Assembly (NCBI RefSeq): GCF_015472005.1 | Contig: NZ_BMAQ01000006.1 | Location: 124,001-188,000, forward strand | Source of the DNA: Insulibacter thermoxylanivorax | GTDB taxonomy: Bacteria; Bacillota; Bacilli; Paenibacillales; DA-C8 | DNA: 64,000 bases | Direction of reading: 5' to 3' | Shown: piece after piece, positions 18,262 to 27,220 of the stretch | How the letters are laid out: each line of letters starts with the position of its first letter | Position numbering within the stretch: the first letter of the stretch is position 1 | The notes under the pieces: model-generated | The model's database searches: none | The model's input: the letters and a program-made list of their open reading frames with translations, nothing else | What the model was told of the DNA's origin: nothing | Translations under genes and position numbers: made by a program

Positions 18262-19115
18262 GCTTGATCCTCTCCTTGTTCGGATGCATAGACCTGCATG
18301 AGCGCTTGTTTGATCTCTGTCAACTGCGAATCAATGCGTGCATCCAGGCTTCCGAAATCGGTGCGCACGACACAGCCGTACCCTTGCACCGAAAGATCCG
18401 GAACGATCTGCAGTTCCGCCTGCGAATCAAGCACCATCTCGAGTTCCTCACGGGATTCGCGGATGAACGGGAACTGCTCCGGCGATACGCAGAGGGTAAC
18501 AACTCCTTTGCGCCGTTCGCGCGCAAGCACCTGCTGCACCATCTCAATCACCCATTCCGGCTGAAGAGACAGCTGCCGCCCGATGATCGACTCTGCGATC
18601 TCCACACTCAGACTCAAGAGGAAGGGCTCTGCTTCCGAGATGATCTGCTTCTTCATCGCGTGGGCATCTTGCAGGACTTGAGCGGCGGCTTCAATCGATT
18701 GCTTCCAATTCTCCCGTCCGTCCTGTTCCCCCTTCTCCAACCCTTCTTGATACGCTGCTTCCCATGCCTCCCGTCTGATCGTCTCCAACTTTGCAGCGGC
18801 TTCCTTCTCTTGTTCCTCGCGCCAAGCGGCAATCTCGTCGGCTGCCTGCTTGCGCAGCTGCTCTGCTTCTTCGCGGGCCTGAGCGATGATCCGCTCGGCT
18901 TCCTCTCTTGCCTCAGCAAGGATCGCTTCTTTGGCGGCTTCCAGCTGCTTGTCGCGAACCGCTTGTTCCAGATCCGCCGCCTGGTGGGCGCCGGAGGCGT
19001 CGGCAGAAGCAGCTTGTCCCTTCTCGGAGCGGCGCGGCGGCTTCCATGTCGCCGCCTCGATAAACTTCTTATCATCCAATGGGACATATTGGGAGGATTT
19101 GATCACATTAGACAA
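18258..19115 (-). CDS. fliH: FliH, negative regulator/stator of FliI
   Basis: A 285-residue protein with a long charged coiled coil (residues about 40-125, rich in AREEAERIIAQ-type repeats) and a C-terminal domain resembling V/F-ATPase E subunits. It tethers FliI to the C-ring. The start is assigned to TTG 19115, which lies about 9 nt after AGGAG. It gives MSNVIKSSQYVPL and overlaps the fliG stop by 8 bp. The alternative ATG at 19124 directly abuts the ribosome site. Confidence 0.88.
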   Translation of the reverse strand: MSNVIKSSQYVPLDDKKFIEAATWKPPRRSEKGQAASADASGAHQAADLEQAVRDKQLEAAKEAILAEAREEAERIIAQAREEAEQLRKQAADEIAAWREEQEKEAAAKLETIRREAWEAAYQEGLEKGEQDGRENWKQSIEAAAQVLQDAHAMKKQIISEAEPFLLSLSVEIAESIIGRQLSLQPEWVIEMVQQVLARERRKGVVTLCVSPEQFPFIRESREELEMVLDSQAELQIVPDLSVQGYGCVVRTDFGSLDARIDSQLTEIKQALMQVYASEQGEDQA

Positions 19116-20133
19116 TGATATCATCTCCTCCACCGCGGGCGATGATGATCTCACCCGCTTCTTCTAAGCGGCGAATCGTCGCAACAATACGGGTCTGCGC
19201 TTCTTCAACATCACGCAGCCGCACGGGCCCCATGTATTCCATCTCTTCGCGGAAGGTATCCGCCATCCTTTTGGACATGTTGCGAAAGATCGCTTCGCGC
19301 ACTTCTTCGCTGGCCACCTTGAGCGCCAATTGAAGATCGCTGTTGTCGACATCGCGGATGATCCGTTGGATCGAACGGTTGTCGAGGTTGACGATATCCT
19401 CGAAGACGAACATCCGCTTCTTGATCTCCTCAGCCAACTCCGGATCCTGAATCTCCAAGGAGTCGAGGATCGTCCTCTCAGTTCCACGGTCTACACCGTT
19501 CAGGATCTGGACGATCGCTTCGATGCCGCCAGCCGACGTATAGTCTTGGGTTACCGTAGCCGACAACTTCTGTTCCAAGACGCGTTCAACTTGGCTGATC
19601 ACTTCCGGAGAAGTGCTGTCCATCATCGCGATACGCTTCGCTACATCTGCCTGCTTCTCCTGGGGGAGAGCTGAGAGGATGAACGATGCCTGTTCCGGTT
19701 GAAGATAGGACAGAACCAGAGCAATCGTCTGGCTGTTCTCGTTCTGTATGAAGTTAAAGATCTGCGAAGGATCCGCCTTCCTTGCGAAGTCGAAAGGACG
19801 GACTTGCAGCGAAGCCGTCAGCTTATTCAAGATGTCAACTGCCTTCTCCGGCCCCAGTGCCTTCTCCAGAATATCCTTGGCGTATTCAATACCGCCCTGC
19901 GTGATATACTCTTGCGCAACGCAGATCTGATAGAACTCTTCCATGATGGCCTCTTTCTCCTCGGGATCCACCTTGCGCACATTGGCAATCTCCAGGGTCA
20001 GCTGTTCGATCTCTTCTTCACGGAGATGTTTGAAGATCTCTGCCGAGATCTCCGGACCCAGGGAGATCAGCAGGATCGCAGCTTTCTGGCGGCCGGTTAA
20101 CGGCATATTGCTTTGTTGCAATGGTCTGGCCAC
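19108..20133 (-). CDS. fliG: FliG, flagellar motor switch / torque protein
   Basis: A 341-residue protein with the three armadillo-like FliG domains. The N-terminal part binds FliF (LTGRQKAAILLISLGPEISAEI). The C-terminal domain carries the charged torque helix (LDNRSIQRIIRDVDNSDLQLALK), which meets the stator. It links the MS ring to FliM. The start is GTG 20133 with AGAGGTG upstream. Confidence 0.96.
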   Translation of the reverse strand: MARPLQQSNMPLTGRQKAAILLISLGPEISAEIFKHLREEEIEQLTLEIANVRKVDPEEKEAIMEEFYQICVAQEYITQGGIEYAKDILEKALGPEKAVDILNKLTASLQVRPFDFARKADPSQIFNFIQNENSQTIALVLSYLQPEQASFILSALPQEKQADVAKRIAMMDSTSPEVISQVERVLEQKLSATVTQDYTSAGGIEAIVQILNGVDRGTERTILDSLEIQDPELAEEIKKRMFVFEDIVNLDNRSIQRIIRDVDNSDLQLALKVASEEVREAIFRNMSKRMADTFREEMEYMGPVRLRDVEEAQTRIVATIRRLEEAGEIIIARGGGDDIIV

Positions 20134-20144
20134 TCGTTACACCT

Positions 20145-21764
20145 CTATTCGTCTACCAACCAAGTCCGCAACAGATTCACAAAATCCTCCGGCTTATTCC
20201 GAGCCAGATTGCTGAGCTGTTGACGAATCTGCGCTTCCTGCGTGAGCGGTTCTGGCTCTTCCGGCAGCTCCGCCGGCACCTCGGTTGGTGTGATCGGTTC
20301 TTCGATGTATTCGATATCTCCTGCTTCCGCTCGTCTGCGTCTTGCGACCGCGAACGCGCCGCCCCCGATCAGCAGCGCAGCGGCAGCTCCAGCGAGCGAG
20401 TACAACCACCATGCATTAGCGGCACCGCCCTGGTCAACAGCCGAGGGAGCTTCCTTGCCGCGGAACGGCTGTGCGAAGACCAGCACCTTCTGCTCCAGCT
20501 GCTCCTGCGTGTAGTCGACGCCGTTGTTCGCAAGTGCCGCCCCGACGATATTGACCAGCAGCCGCTGCACGGCATCCCGCATCTCCTGCGTCAGGGAATC
20601 CGGATTCTCAGGATCCGGCGGCTCAATGCCGACATTGATCGTCAGATCCATGATCGCATAAGGGCTTCTAACGATCTCATTGGTGATGCGGTTCACTTCA
20701 TAATTGACGATCTGTTCAAATTCCTCGGAATTCGTCACGCCCCCGCCGGCATCGGCAGCCGGGTAATTGGCGATATCCCCCGTGCCTGTACCGACGATGC
20801 CGCCGGCAGACGGAGCTCCTTCTGTAGTAAAGGATTTCTGAATCTCCTGCAAGCTGATCTCGATGCCCTTCTGGTCTACGGTGTTCACGGGTGTAACCAG
20901 GTGTTCGACGCTGTTCTTCTTATCGAAGTTTACGGTAGCAAACACGCTGGCCACCACCGAATCGTGCCCCATGATCGGCCGCAGCAACCCTTCGACATTG
21001 CTGCGTATATCTTCTTCAATCTGCCGTTTGATCCTCATCTGTTCGCTGAAGGTAATCGCAGCTCCGCTTCCGGATTCGTCTTCCTGGAAGGACGGGATCA
21101 ACTGCCCCTCTGGATCAGCGATGATGATATTCTCCATCGGCAGGCTCGGCAGCGTCATCTGAACCGTGCGGTACATGCTGTCGATCTGCTTCTGTTCGGG
21201 TCTGAATCCCGGCTCGAAACGCACCTGAATGGCGACGCTGGCTTGCTGTTCTTTTTCCGTATTGATAAATGCACTCTCCGTCGGGAGGTTCACGACGGCC
21301 TTCGCTTTGACCACTCCTTGATATTCAAAGAGGAGCTTCTCGATTTCCCCTGCCAGCGCATCCACCTTCAGAACCTGGAATTGATTCTCCGTCATGCCGA
21401 AGGATCCGATATTCTCTCTGAAGATCCCGAACCCGATCGAACCGCTGTGTATGAGATTCTGCTGAATGGCAGCAGCCTTCACCTCGGTGACCATGCTCGT
21501 CGGTACACCGACGGCACTCATGTCCGGCGTAAATTCATAGGGAATTCCTCTTTCGTCCAGAAAGTTCTTGATCGCTGCAGCATCTGCCTGGTCCAAATTT
21601 TTGAAGGCTACCGAGTACTCGGTCCTAGATGCGTTATAAACGACGATCGCAATGGTAATCAACATGAGAGCGACAATTGCGACAATCAAGATCTTATGTG
21701 TACGGCTAAATCTATTCCAGTACTCGAAAGCGCGTCTCCGGTACTGTATCAATTTCTCGTTCAC
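20145..21764 (-). CDS. fliF: FliF, flagellar MS-ring protein
   Basis: A 539-residue membrane protein. Helix 1 is at residues 25-44 (ILIVAIVALMLITIAIVVY). A large extracytoplasmic YscJ/FliF region contains conserved MDLTINVGIEPP, and helix 2 is near residue 455 (WWLYSLAGAAAALLIGGGAF). A short cytoplasmic tail binds FliG. It forms the MS ring, the foundation of the basal body. The start is GTG 21764. The opposite strand carries a long but spurious open frame across this gene. Confidence 0.95.
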   Translation of the reverse strand: MNEKLIQYRRRAFEYWNRFSRTHKILIVAIVALMLITIAIVVYNASRTEYSVAFKNLDQADAAAIKNFLDERGIPYEFTPDMSAVGVPTSMVTEVKAAAIQQNLIHSGSIGFGIFRENIGSFGMTENQFQVLKVDALAGEIEKLLFEYQGVVKAKAVVNLPTESAFINTEKEQQASVAIQVRFEPGFRPEQKQIDSMYRTVQMTLPSLPMENIIIADPEGQLIPSFQEDESGSGAAITFSEQMRIKRQIEEDIRSNVEGLLRPIMGHDSVVASVFATVNFDKKNSVEHLVTPVNTVDQKGIEISLQEIQKSFTTEGAPSAGGIVGTGTGDIANYPAADAGGGVTNSEEFEQIVNYEVNRITNEIVRSPYAIMDLTINVGIEPPDPENPDSLTQEMRDAVQRLLVNIVGAALANNGVDYTQEQLEQKVLVFAQPFRGKEAPSAVDQGGAANAWWLYSLAGAAAALLIGGGAFAVARRRRAEAGDIEYIEEPITPTEVPAELPEEPEPLTQEAQIRQQLSNLARNKPEDFVNLLRTWLVDE

Positions 21765-21834
21765 GGAGTCACCCCATCATATTCATCAGCGTAGTTCTAT
21801 TCGGTAGATAAGTATAATAAGGTATGCGCATACA

Positions 21835-22140
21835 TTAGAGCTGCATACGCATGATCTCTTGATAAGCATCGATGACCTTATTGCGAATCTGCACCGTAAG
21901 TTCCAAGGCCATAGAAGCCTTCTCAGCTGCAATGGTCACGCTGTGAACATCAGAGATTTGACCTAAAATAAATTGCTGCGTCAGAAGATCTGCTGCTTGC
22001 TTCTGCGCATTAACGGATTCCAGTGCATCGTTCAAATATTCACCAAAAGTCTTAACAACATCTACCGCACCGACCTTCTGTTCTGCTGCTGGATTCACAG
22101 CTCTAGGCGCAAGATGTTGTACCTTCATCATATCCATCAT
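21835..22140 (-). CDS. fliE: FliE, basal-body/MS ring-rod junction protein
   Basis: A 101-residue protein with the FliE C-terminal signature (DVHSVTIAAEKASMALELTVQIRNKVIDAYQEIMRMQL). FliE joins the MS ring and export gate to the rod and is exported early. Several ATGs stand in a row; 22140 is 7 nt from GGAGG, 22143 is 4 nt, so the exact start is uncertain by a few codons. It lies between flgC and fliF as in other Firmicutes. Confidence 0.92.
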   Translation of the reverse strand: MMDMMKVQHLAPRAVNPAAEQKVGAVDVVKTFGEYLNDALESVNAQKQAADLLTQQFILGQISDVHSVTIAAEKASMALELTVQIRNKVIDAYQEIMRMQL

Positions 22141-22224
22141 CATATTCCCTCCCCGTCCATCTAGCATTCTTCTCATGAGTCAAATGTTGAGTTTGGCAGT
22201 TCACTAAGATTCCCGTTATGCATC

Positions 22225-22671
22225 TTACTTGCCGATCTCTAACGCCTTTATGAACATCGACTTCGCGGCGTTCAGCGCAGTGACGTTCGCCTCATACGAA
22301 CGCGTAGCACCCAGCAGATCAACTTGTTCTTTGAGCAGATCCACATTGGGCATGAGGACATACCCGTCTTGATCCGCGTCTGGATGTGTCGGATTGTAGA
22401 CGCGTTTGAACGGTTCCGTGTCATGAACGATCCTCGTGACACGAACTCCCTGTCCAACGGAATTATGTACAGCTTGGTCCAAGATCGCAGAGAAAGATGG
22501 TTTCGCAGGACTAGGTTCCATGACCACCATCTTGCGCTGATATGGGACCCAGCGCCCATCTGCGTATTGCGCTCTGGTCGTCTCTGCGTTGGCTATGTTC
22601 GAAGCGATCACATCCATTCGCAGCCTTTGCGCTGTTAGTGCAGATGCACTAATCCTGAAACTGTCCCACAT
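22225..22671 (-). CDS. flgC: FlgC, proximal rod protein
   Basis: A 148-residue rod protein with the N-terminal motif ISASALTAQRLRMDVIASNIAN and a C-terminal helical motif (DLLKEQVDLLGATRSYEANV). It is part of the proximal rod together with FlgB. The frame extends to ATG 22680, which directly abuts AGGAG. ATG 22671 is 9 nt downstream of it and five bases after the flgB stop, so it is preferred. Confidence 0.93.
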   Translation of the reverse strand: MWDSFRISASALTAQRLRMDVIASNIANAETTRAQYADGRWVPYQRKMVVMEPSPAKPSFSAILDQAVHNSVGQGVRVTRIVHDTEPFKRVYNPTHPDADQDGYVLMPNVDLLKEQVDLLGATRSYEANVTALNAAKSMFIKALEIGK

Positions 22672-22676
22672 CCTGA

Positions 22677-23084
22677 TCATCTCCTGTCGATTGCTGTTCG
22701 CAAGTTCTTGAAGTATCCATTCGTCCGATCAATCAGCAGGTTATACCTAAGCTGATTCTGAGCGAGCAGAGCCATCTCATACTCGATATCGACGTTGTTC
22801 CCGTTGTGGTTGAACGTCGTGCTGTTATCGGTGACCACTTGCGGCAAACTCACCGTGCCGCCCGGCCTTCTGCCGATCGGAATGTGCCTTGGGTCAGTGC
22901 GATAACCGACGATGGACTTGCGCTTCCCATCGAGCTCTTGTCTCAGCAACTCCTCGAATCTTACGTCGGAGCGTTTATAATTCGGCGTATCGACATTCGC
23001 GATGTTGTTAGCAATGACCTTCTGTCTTAGTGCTGCTGCATCAAGCGAGCGCTCCAATAGACTTAAAGCGCGAGTCTCAAACAC
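22677..23084 (-). CDS. flgB: FlgB, proximal rod protein, first gene of fla/che
   Basis: A 135-residue rod protein with the N-terminal signature LRQKVIANNIANVDTPNYKRSDV and a C-terminal MALLAQNQLRYNLLI helix. It is the first gene of the large fla/che operon, as in B. subtilis. The start is GTG 23084, preceded by AGGGTGGG. A roughly 310-bp AT-rich leader separates it from codY. Confidence 0.94.
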   Translation of the reverse strand: MFETRALSLLERSLDAAALRQKVIANNIANVDTPNYKRSDVRFEELLRQELDGKRKSIVGYRTDPRHIPIGRRPGGTVSLPQVVTDNSTTFNHNGNNVDIEYEMALLAQNQLRYNLLIDRTNGYFKNLRTAIDRR

Positions 23085-23356
23085 TATGAACCCACCCTTC
23101 GAAGTAAAAATTAACCTTAAATCTTATTCCACATTCATGACCTTTTTCCTTCTGATTTCGACAATTAGCATCAAAATATTCATAAAAAACGTGAAAAACG
23201 GCGAAAAATTAAGACGTTCTTTGCAAAAATCAGAGGAGAATACCGTGAGAATACTCCCATAATATTGAAGAAGTTTGTCGAAAATATGAATTTAGTACTG
23301 GTCATGATTTCCTCTCGTGGAATCTTAAGTGAATATTTCGTTAGTCGAAAAGGGTG
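23085..23356 (-). promoter_or_regulatory. AT-rich upstream region of the fla/che operon
   Basis: This region between the codY terminator and flgB must carry the promoter(s) of the flagellar operon. It is strongly AT-rich. I could not assign a sigma-A or sigma-D promoter with confidence: no TAAA/GCCGATAT pair with proper spacing was found. It contains a direct repeat GAGAATAC at 23236-23243 and 23247-23254 (period 11 bp), a possible activator site. Confidence 0.5.
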
Positions 23357-23383
23357 AAAAAAACAACCGCCCTAGGGCGGTTG
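23357..23383 (-). terminator. Rho-independent terminator downstream of codY
   Basis: A perfect 20-bp palindrome (CAACCGCCCTAGGGCGGTTG, 23364-23383) is followed on the minus strand by seven T. It separates the codY transcript from the fla/che operon. Confidence 0.92.
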
Positions 23384-23397
23384 AAGGATCGTATCTG

Positions 23398-24171
23398 TTA
23401 TCGTTTCTGATTCAATTCTTCTAAGAGTTTATCGTTTAAGATGCGAATATAAGTGCCTTTCATACCAAGAGATCTTGTTTCGATCACGCCCGCGCTCTCC
23501 AGTTTGCGCAACGCATTCACGATAACAGACCGCGTAATCCCAGCTCTGTCCGCTACCTTGCTGGCGACGAGCAGGCCTTCCTTCCCGTCTAGTTCCTCGA
23601 AGATCTGTTCTGCAGCGTCCAGCTCGCTGAAAGACAGCGAGCCGACGGCTACTTGCACAGCAGCTCTGCTGCGTGCTTCCTCCTCGATCTCCTCTGTTCT
23701 CTCCCGCAGGATCTCCATGCCGATAATCGTGGAACCGTACTCGGCCAAGATGAGATCATCATCCACATATTCGTCCTGTTGACGGGAAAGGACCAGCGTC
23801 CCTAGCCGCTGACCGCCTCCCACAATCGGAATCACAGTCACGATCGGATGCACGAACAACTGGATGATCTCTGCCGACGCAGCTTCCCCGATCTTCAGAT
23901 CGGCCGCAGAAGAGGTCTCGTCGATCATCAGCAGGATATCATTCACCTCGCTCGGAATGCGCCGCTCTTCGAAGAGCATACGGCGCGACTCTTCCTTCTC
24001 CAGGAATCCGGCAGCTCCATAGCCGAGTACTTTGCCTTTGCGGCTCAGTACGTAGATATTAGCATTGATGGTATCGCGCAGTACTTCCGCCATCTCCATG
24101 AAGTTTACATGCTGCCCGGCGGCGCGCTGCAGCAAGCGGTTTAAGCGACGTGTTTTGGTCAGCAAGTTCAT
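23398..24171 (-). CDS. codY: CodY, global GTP/branched-chain amino acid-responsive repressor
   Basis: A 257-residue protein with a GAF ligand-binding domain (residues 1-155) and a C-terminal winged helix ([20 protein letters not shown], near 200-225), both very close to the Bacillus protein. CodY represses nutrient-limitation genes when GTP and Ile/Leu/Val are plentiful. It is the last gene of the xerC-hslV-hslU-codY cluster, 30 bp after hslU, with a strong terminator behind it. Confidence 0.97.
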   Translation of the reverse strand: MNLLTKTRRLNRLLQRAAGQHVNFMEMAEVLRDTINANIYVLSRKGKVLGYGAAGFLEKEESRRMLFEERRIPSEVNDILLMIDETSSAADLKIGEAASAEIIQLFVHPIVTVIPIVGGGQRLGTLVLSRQQDEYVDDDLILAEYGSTIIGMEILRERTEEIEEEARSRAAVQVAVGSLSFSELDAAEQIFEELDGKEGLLVASKVADRAGITRSVIVNALRKLESAGVIETRSLGMKGTYIRILNDKLLEELNQKR

Positions 24172-24201
24172 GGCAATCCTCCACTACAACTATCCGTTAC
24201 A

Positions 24202-25599
24202 TCATAGAATATATTGGCTCAAATCCCGATTCTGTGCAATGCTCTCCAATTTCTCCCGCACATATTCGGGGGTGATGACGATGCTTTCCAGCATGATGTC
24301 CGGCGCTTCGAAGGACAGATCCTCCAGCAGCTTCTCCAGCAGCGTATGCAGCCTGCGTGCACCGATATTGTCTGTATTCGAATTGACTTCTACGGCGATC
24401 TTCGCTAATTCGCGTATCGCTTCCTCTGAAAACTCGACCTTGATCCCTTCCGTTTCAAGCAAGGCTGCGTACTGTTTGGTAAGAGCATTCTTCGGCTCCG
24501 TCAGGATGGAGACGAAGTCTTCCATGCTGAGGTTGTTCAGTTCAACGCGGATCGGGAAGCGGCCCTGCAGTTCAGGGATGAGATCGGACGGCTTCGCATT
24601 GTGAAAAGCCCCGGCAGCGATGAACAAGATATAGTCTGTCTTCACCGGACCATACTTCGTCATCACCGTCGAACCTTCCACGATCGGCAGGATATCCCGC
24701 TGTACGCCTTCCCGCGATACGTCCGGACCTGTGGCTTGATTCGTGCTAGCAATCTTATCGATCTCATCGATGAAGATGATGCCGCTTTGTTCTGCTCGGC
24801 GGATCGACTCCTGGATGACCTCATCCATATCGAGCAGCTTCTGAGCTTCCTCATTGATCAGCACTTTGCGCGCTTCCGAGATGGGCAAACGGCGCTTCTT
24901 CGTACGCTTGGGCAGGAGGTTGCCGAAGAGCTCCTGCATATTGAAGCCCATCTGATCCCCGCCTTGACCTGCAAGCATATCGAAAACCGTCGGCGCATTG
25001 TCCTCGACCTCGATCTCAATCTGCTGCTGCTCAAGTTCGCCGTTCAGCAGCTTGGCTCGCACTTCAGCACGGCGGGCAGCCACATCCTGCTCAACATGTT
25101 CTTCCCGCTCCGTCGTATCCTGCGTTTGTTGACCGAACAGCATCTCGAACGGATTACGCCCGGTGCGGCTGCGATTGCCCGATGGCACGAGGATCGAAAC
25201 GATGCGTTCGTTAGCCAGTTTTTCTGCTTTGTCCTTTAACTGCTCGGTCTTCTCTGCTTTTACCATGCGGATCGATGTCTCGACGAGATCGCGCACCATC
25301 GACTCCACATCTCTTCCCACATATCCGATCTCCGTGAACTTCGTCGCTTCGACTTTCACGAAGGGAGCGTTCACCAGTTTGGCAAGCCTTCTAGCGATCT
25401 CCGTCTTGCCCACACCCGTCGGACCGATCATCAGGATATTCTTCGGCATGATCTCATCGCGCATCGACTCATCGAGCAGACTTCTCCGATATCGATTGCG
25501 CAGAGCAACAGCGACCGCCTTTTTGGCTTGTTTCTGTCCGATGATATATTTGTCCAGTTCGGCGACGATCTGTCTTGGAGTCAGCGCTTCTCTGTTCAC
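24202..25599 (-). CDS. hslU: HslU/ClpY, ATPase subunit of the HslVU protease
   Basis: A 465-residue AAA+ unfoldase with N-terminal [17 protein letters not shown], Walker [12 protein letters not shown], an I-domain insertion (Gln/Glu-rich, about residues 110-230), Walker [11 protein letters not shown], and the C-terminal tail ending SQYIL that activates HslV. The longest frame begins with TTG 25626 inside hslV. GTG 25599, 7 nt after a GGGGGG run, is preferred and gives the usual length. Confidence 0.95.
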   Translation of the reverse strand: MNREALTPRQIVAELDKYIIGQKQAKKAVAVALRNRYRRSLLDESMRDEIMPKNILMIGPTGVGKTEIARRLAKLVNAPFVKVEATKFTEIGYVGRDVESMVRDLVETSIRMVKAEKTEQLKDKAEKLANERIVSILVPSGNRSRTGRNPFEMLFGQQTQDTTEREEHVEQDVAARRAEVRAKLLNGELEQQQIEIEVEDNAPTVFDMLAGQGGDQMGFNMQELFGNLLPKRTKKRRLPISEARKVLINEEAQKLLDMDEVIQESIRRAEQSGIIFIDEIDKIASTNQATGPDVSREGVQRDILPIVEGSTVMTKYGPVKTDYILFIAAGAFHNAKPSDLIPELQGRFPIRVELNNLSMEDFVSILTEPKNALTKQYAALLETEGIKVEFSEEAIRELAKIAVEVNSNTDNIGARRLHTLLEKLLEDLSFEAPDIMLESIVITPEYVREKLESIAQNRDLSQYIL

Positions 25600-25618
25600 T
25601 AACGTTCCCCCCGCTTCA

Positions 25619-26164
25619 CTATTCAATCTCTTCTACGATGATGTTGGAATTGGTATAGACGCATACTTCAGAAGCGATCTTCAGCGCTTCATAAGCCATC
25701 TCCTTCGCTTCCAGATGCGAAGCATGCTGTTTCAAAGCACGCGCAGCTGACAAAGCAAAGCTTCCTCCAGAGCCGATCGCCAGCACATCATCGTCGGGTT
25801 CGATGACCTCGCCGTTGCCGGAGATGAGGAGCAGCGATGAGCGATCCATCACGATCAGCATCGCTTCCAGCCGTCTCAACACCCGGTCCGAACGCCATTC
25901 CTTGGCCAGCTCCACCGCCGCCCGCTGCAGATTGCCCTGATGTTCTTCGAGCTTCCCCTCAAACTTCTCGAACAAGGTGATGGCGTCAGCGACGGAACCG
26001 GCGAACCCCGCCAGTACTTTCCCCCGATACAGCCGGCGCACCTTGCGCGCCTTATGCTTCATGATCATATTCTGCCCGAAGGTGACCTGCCCATCGCCGG
26101 CAATGGCACCTTTGCCGTTGTGCCGGACGGCGCAGATCGTCGTCGCATGAAAACTCCAATCCAT
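25619..26164 (-). CDS. hslV: HslV/ClpQ, peptidase subunit of the HslVU protease
   Basis: A 181-residue proteasome-beta-like protein ([36 protein letters not shown]). In most HslV the catalytic Thr follows Met1 directly. Here the start is [13 protein letters not shown], so the candidate Thr are residues 8 and 9. B. subtilis ClpQ (CodW) has a similar short extension but carries Ser right after Met, whereas here Ser is at position 4. Processing, or a different nucleophile, must be assumed. ATG 26164 has a good GGAGGTC site. Confidence 0.95.
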   Translation of the reverse strand: MDWSFHATTICAVRHNGKGAIAGDGQVTFGQNMIMKHKARKVRRLYRGKVLAGFAGSVADAITLFEKFEGKLEEHQGNLQRAAVELAKEWRSDRVLRRLEAMLIVMDRSSLLLISGNGEVIEPDDDVLAIGSGGSFALSAARALKQHASHLEAKEMAYEALKIASEVCVYTNSNIIVEEIE

Positions 26165-26202
26165 ATTCTGACCTCCTCAGCTAAGCATGTATGGTCTTGA
26201 TT

Positions 26203-27093
26203 CTATGCGCGCGGATGCGCACGATTATAGACGGACTGCAGATGATCCCGAGTCACATGGGTATAGATCTGCGTCGTCGAGATATTCGAATGTCCCAGCA
26301 GTTCCTGTACCGTTCTGAGATCGGCACCCGCTTCGAGCATATGGGTGGCAAAAGTATGGCGAAGCACGTGCGGACTGATCTTCTGACTCTGCGATGCCTG
26401 CTGCATGTATTTGTCGATGAATCTGCGGATACTGCGGTCGCTGAGCCGCCCGCCTCTGCTGTTGAGGAATAAAGCTTGACCTGACTCAGCGGTCACTAGC
26501 TGCGGCCGTCCCCGCTCGATATACAGTTTAATGGAATGCAGCGCATATTCGCCTAAGGGCACATAGCGCTCCTTAGACCCTTTGCCGAAAACCAATGCCA
26601 CTCCATTGGCAAAATCCACCGAATCCAGATCCATTCCGACGAGTTCCCCCACCCGCATGCCGCTTGCATACAACGTTTCCATCACGGCGCGGTCGCGCAG
26701 GCCAACGGCCGTCGCCAGGTTGGGAGCGGCCAGGAGAGCCTTGATCTCTTCCGGATACATAAACCTGGGCAATTTCTTATCCAGCTTAGGAGTATGCACT
26801 TGCGCGAAGGGGTTTATGCCGACGACGCCCTCGCGCAGCATATACAAATAAAAAGAGCGCAGCGCCGATAACTTTCTGGCAATACTGCGCCTAGCATACT
26901 CACGTACATGCAATTCCGCCAGATATGAGCGAACATGGATATAAGTGACTTCTGCATAATCGGCGATCCCCTGCTGCTCCATATAATCGATAAATTGGCG
27001 GATATCGCGCTTATAATCTTGGATCGTATGGTGCGAAGCGTGTTTCTCCGCCTGCAGATAGCGCAGAAAGTTGTCCAGCCGTGTCTCAAGCAT
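26203..27093 (-). CDS. xerC: XerC-type tyrosine recombinase
   Basis: A 296-residue integrase with an N-terminal SAM-like core-binding domain (residues 1-90) and a catalytic domain showing all active-site residues: R147, K171 or K174, H242-x-x-R245, H268 and Tyr277. It resolves chromosome dimers at dif together with a XerD partner. The location upstream of hslV matches B. subtilis codV. The start ATG 27093 follows AAAGGTGG by 7 nt; the longer frame adds only seven residues. Confidence 0.93.
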   Translation of the reverse strand: MLETRLDNFLRYLQAEKHASHHTIQDYKRDIRQFIDYMEQQGIADYAEVTYIHVRSYLAELHVREYARRSIARKLSALRSFYLYMLREGVVGINPFAQVHTPKLDKKLPRFMYPEEIKALLAAPNLATAVGLRDRAVMETLYASGMRVGELVGMDLDSVDFANGVALVFGKGSKERYVPLGEYALHSIKLYIERGRPQLVTAESGQALFLNSRGGRLSDRSIRRFIDKYMQQASQSQKISPHVLRHTFATHMLEAGADLRTVQELLGHSNISTTQIYTHVTRDHLQSVYNRAHPRA

Positions 27094-27220
27094 CGAACCG
27101 CCACCTTTGTCCATATCAAAATCTATTACCCGATCCAGATCTTGACAATGTCTGCATGAGTATAGAAGAAACAGCCAACACTTGCTGCCAACTCTTATCG
27201 TAACACAGCAAACTTATCCA

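Noticed and set aside
20121-21794. 557-codon open frame on the plus strand
   Set aside because: It is antisense to fliF, which is a clear family member, and it has no recognisable domain. It arises from the codon bias of fliF.
23085-23340. Sigma-D or CodY box in the fla/che leader
   Set aside because: No TAAA-N15-GCCGATAT pair and no good match to the CodY consensus could be found by reading either strand.
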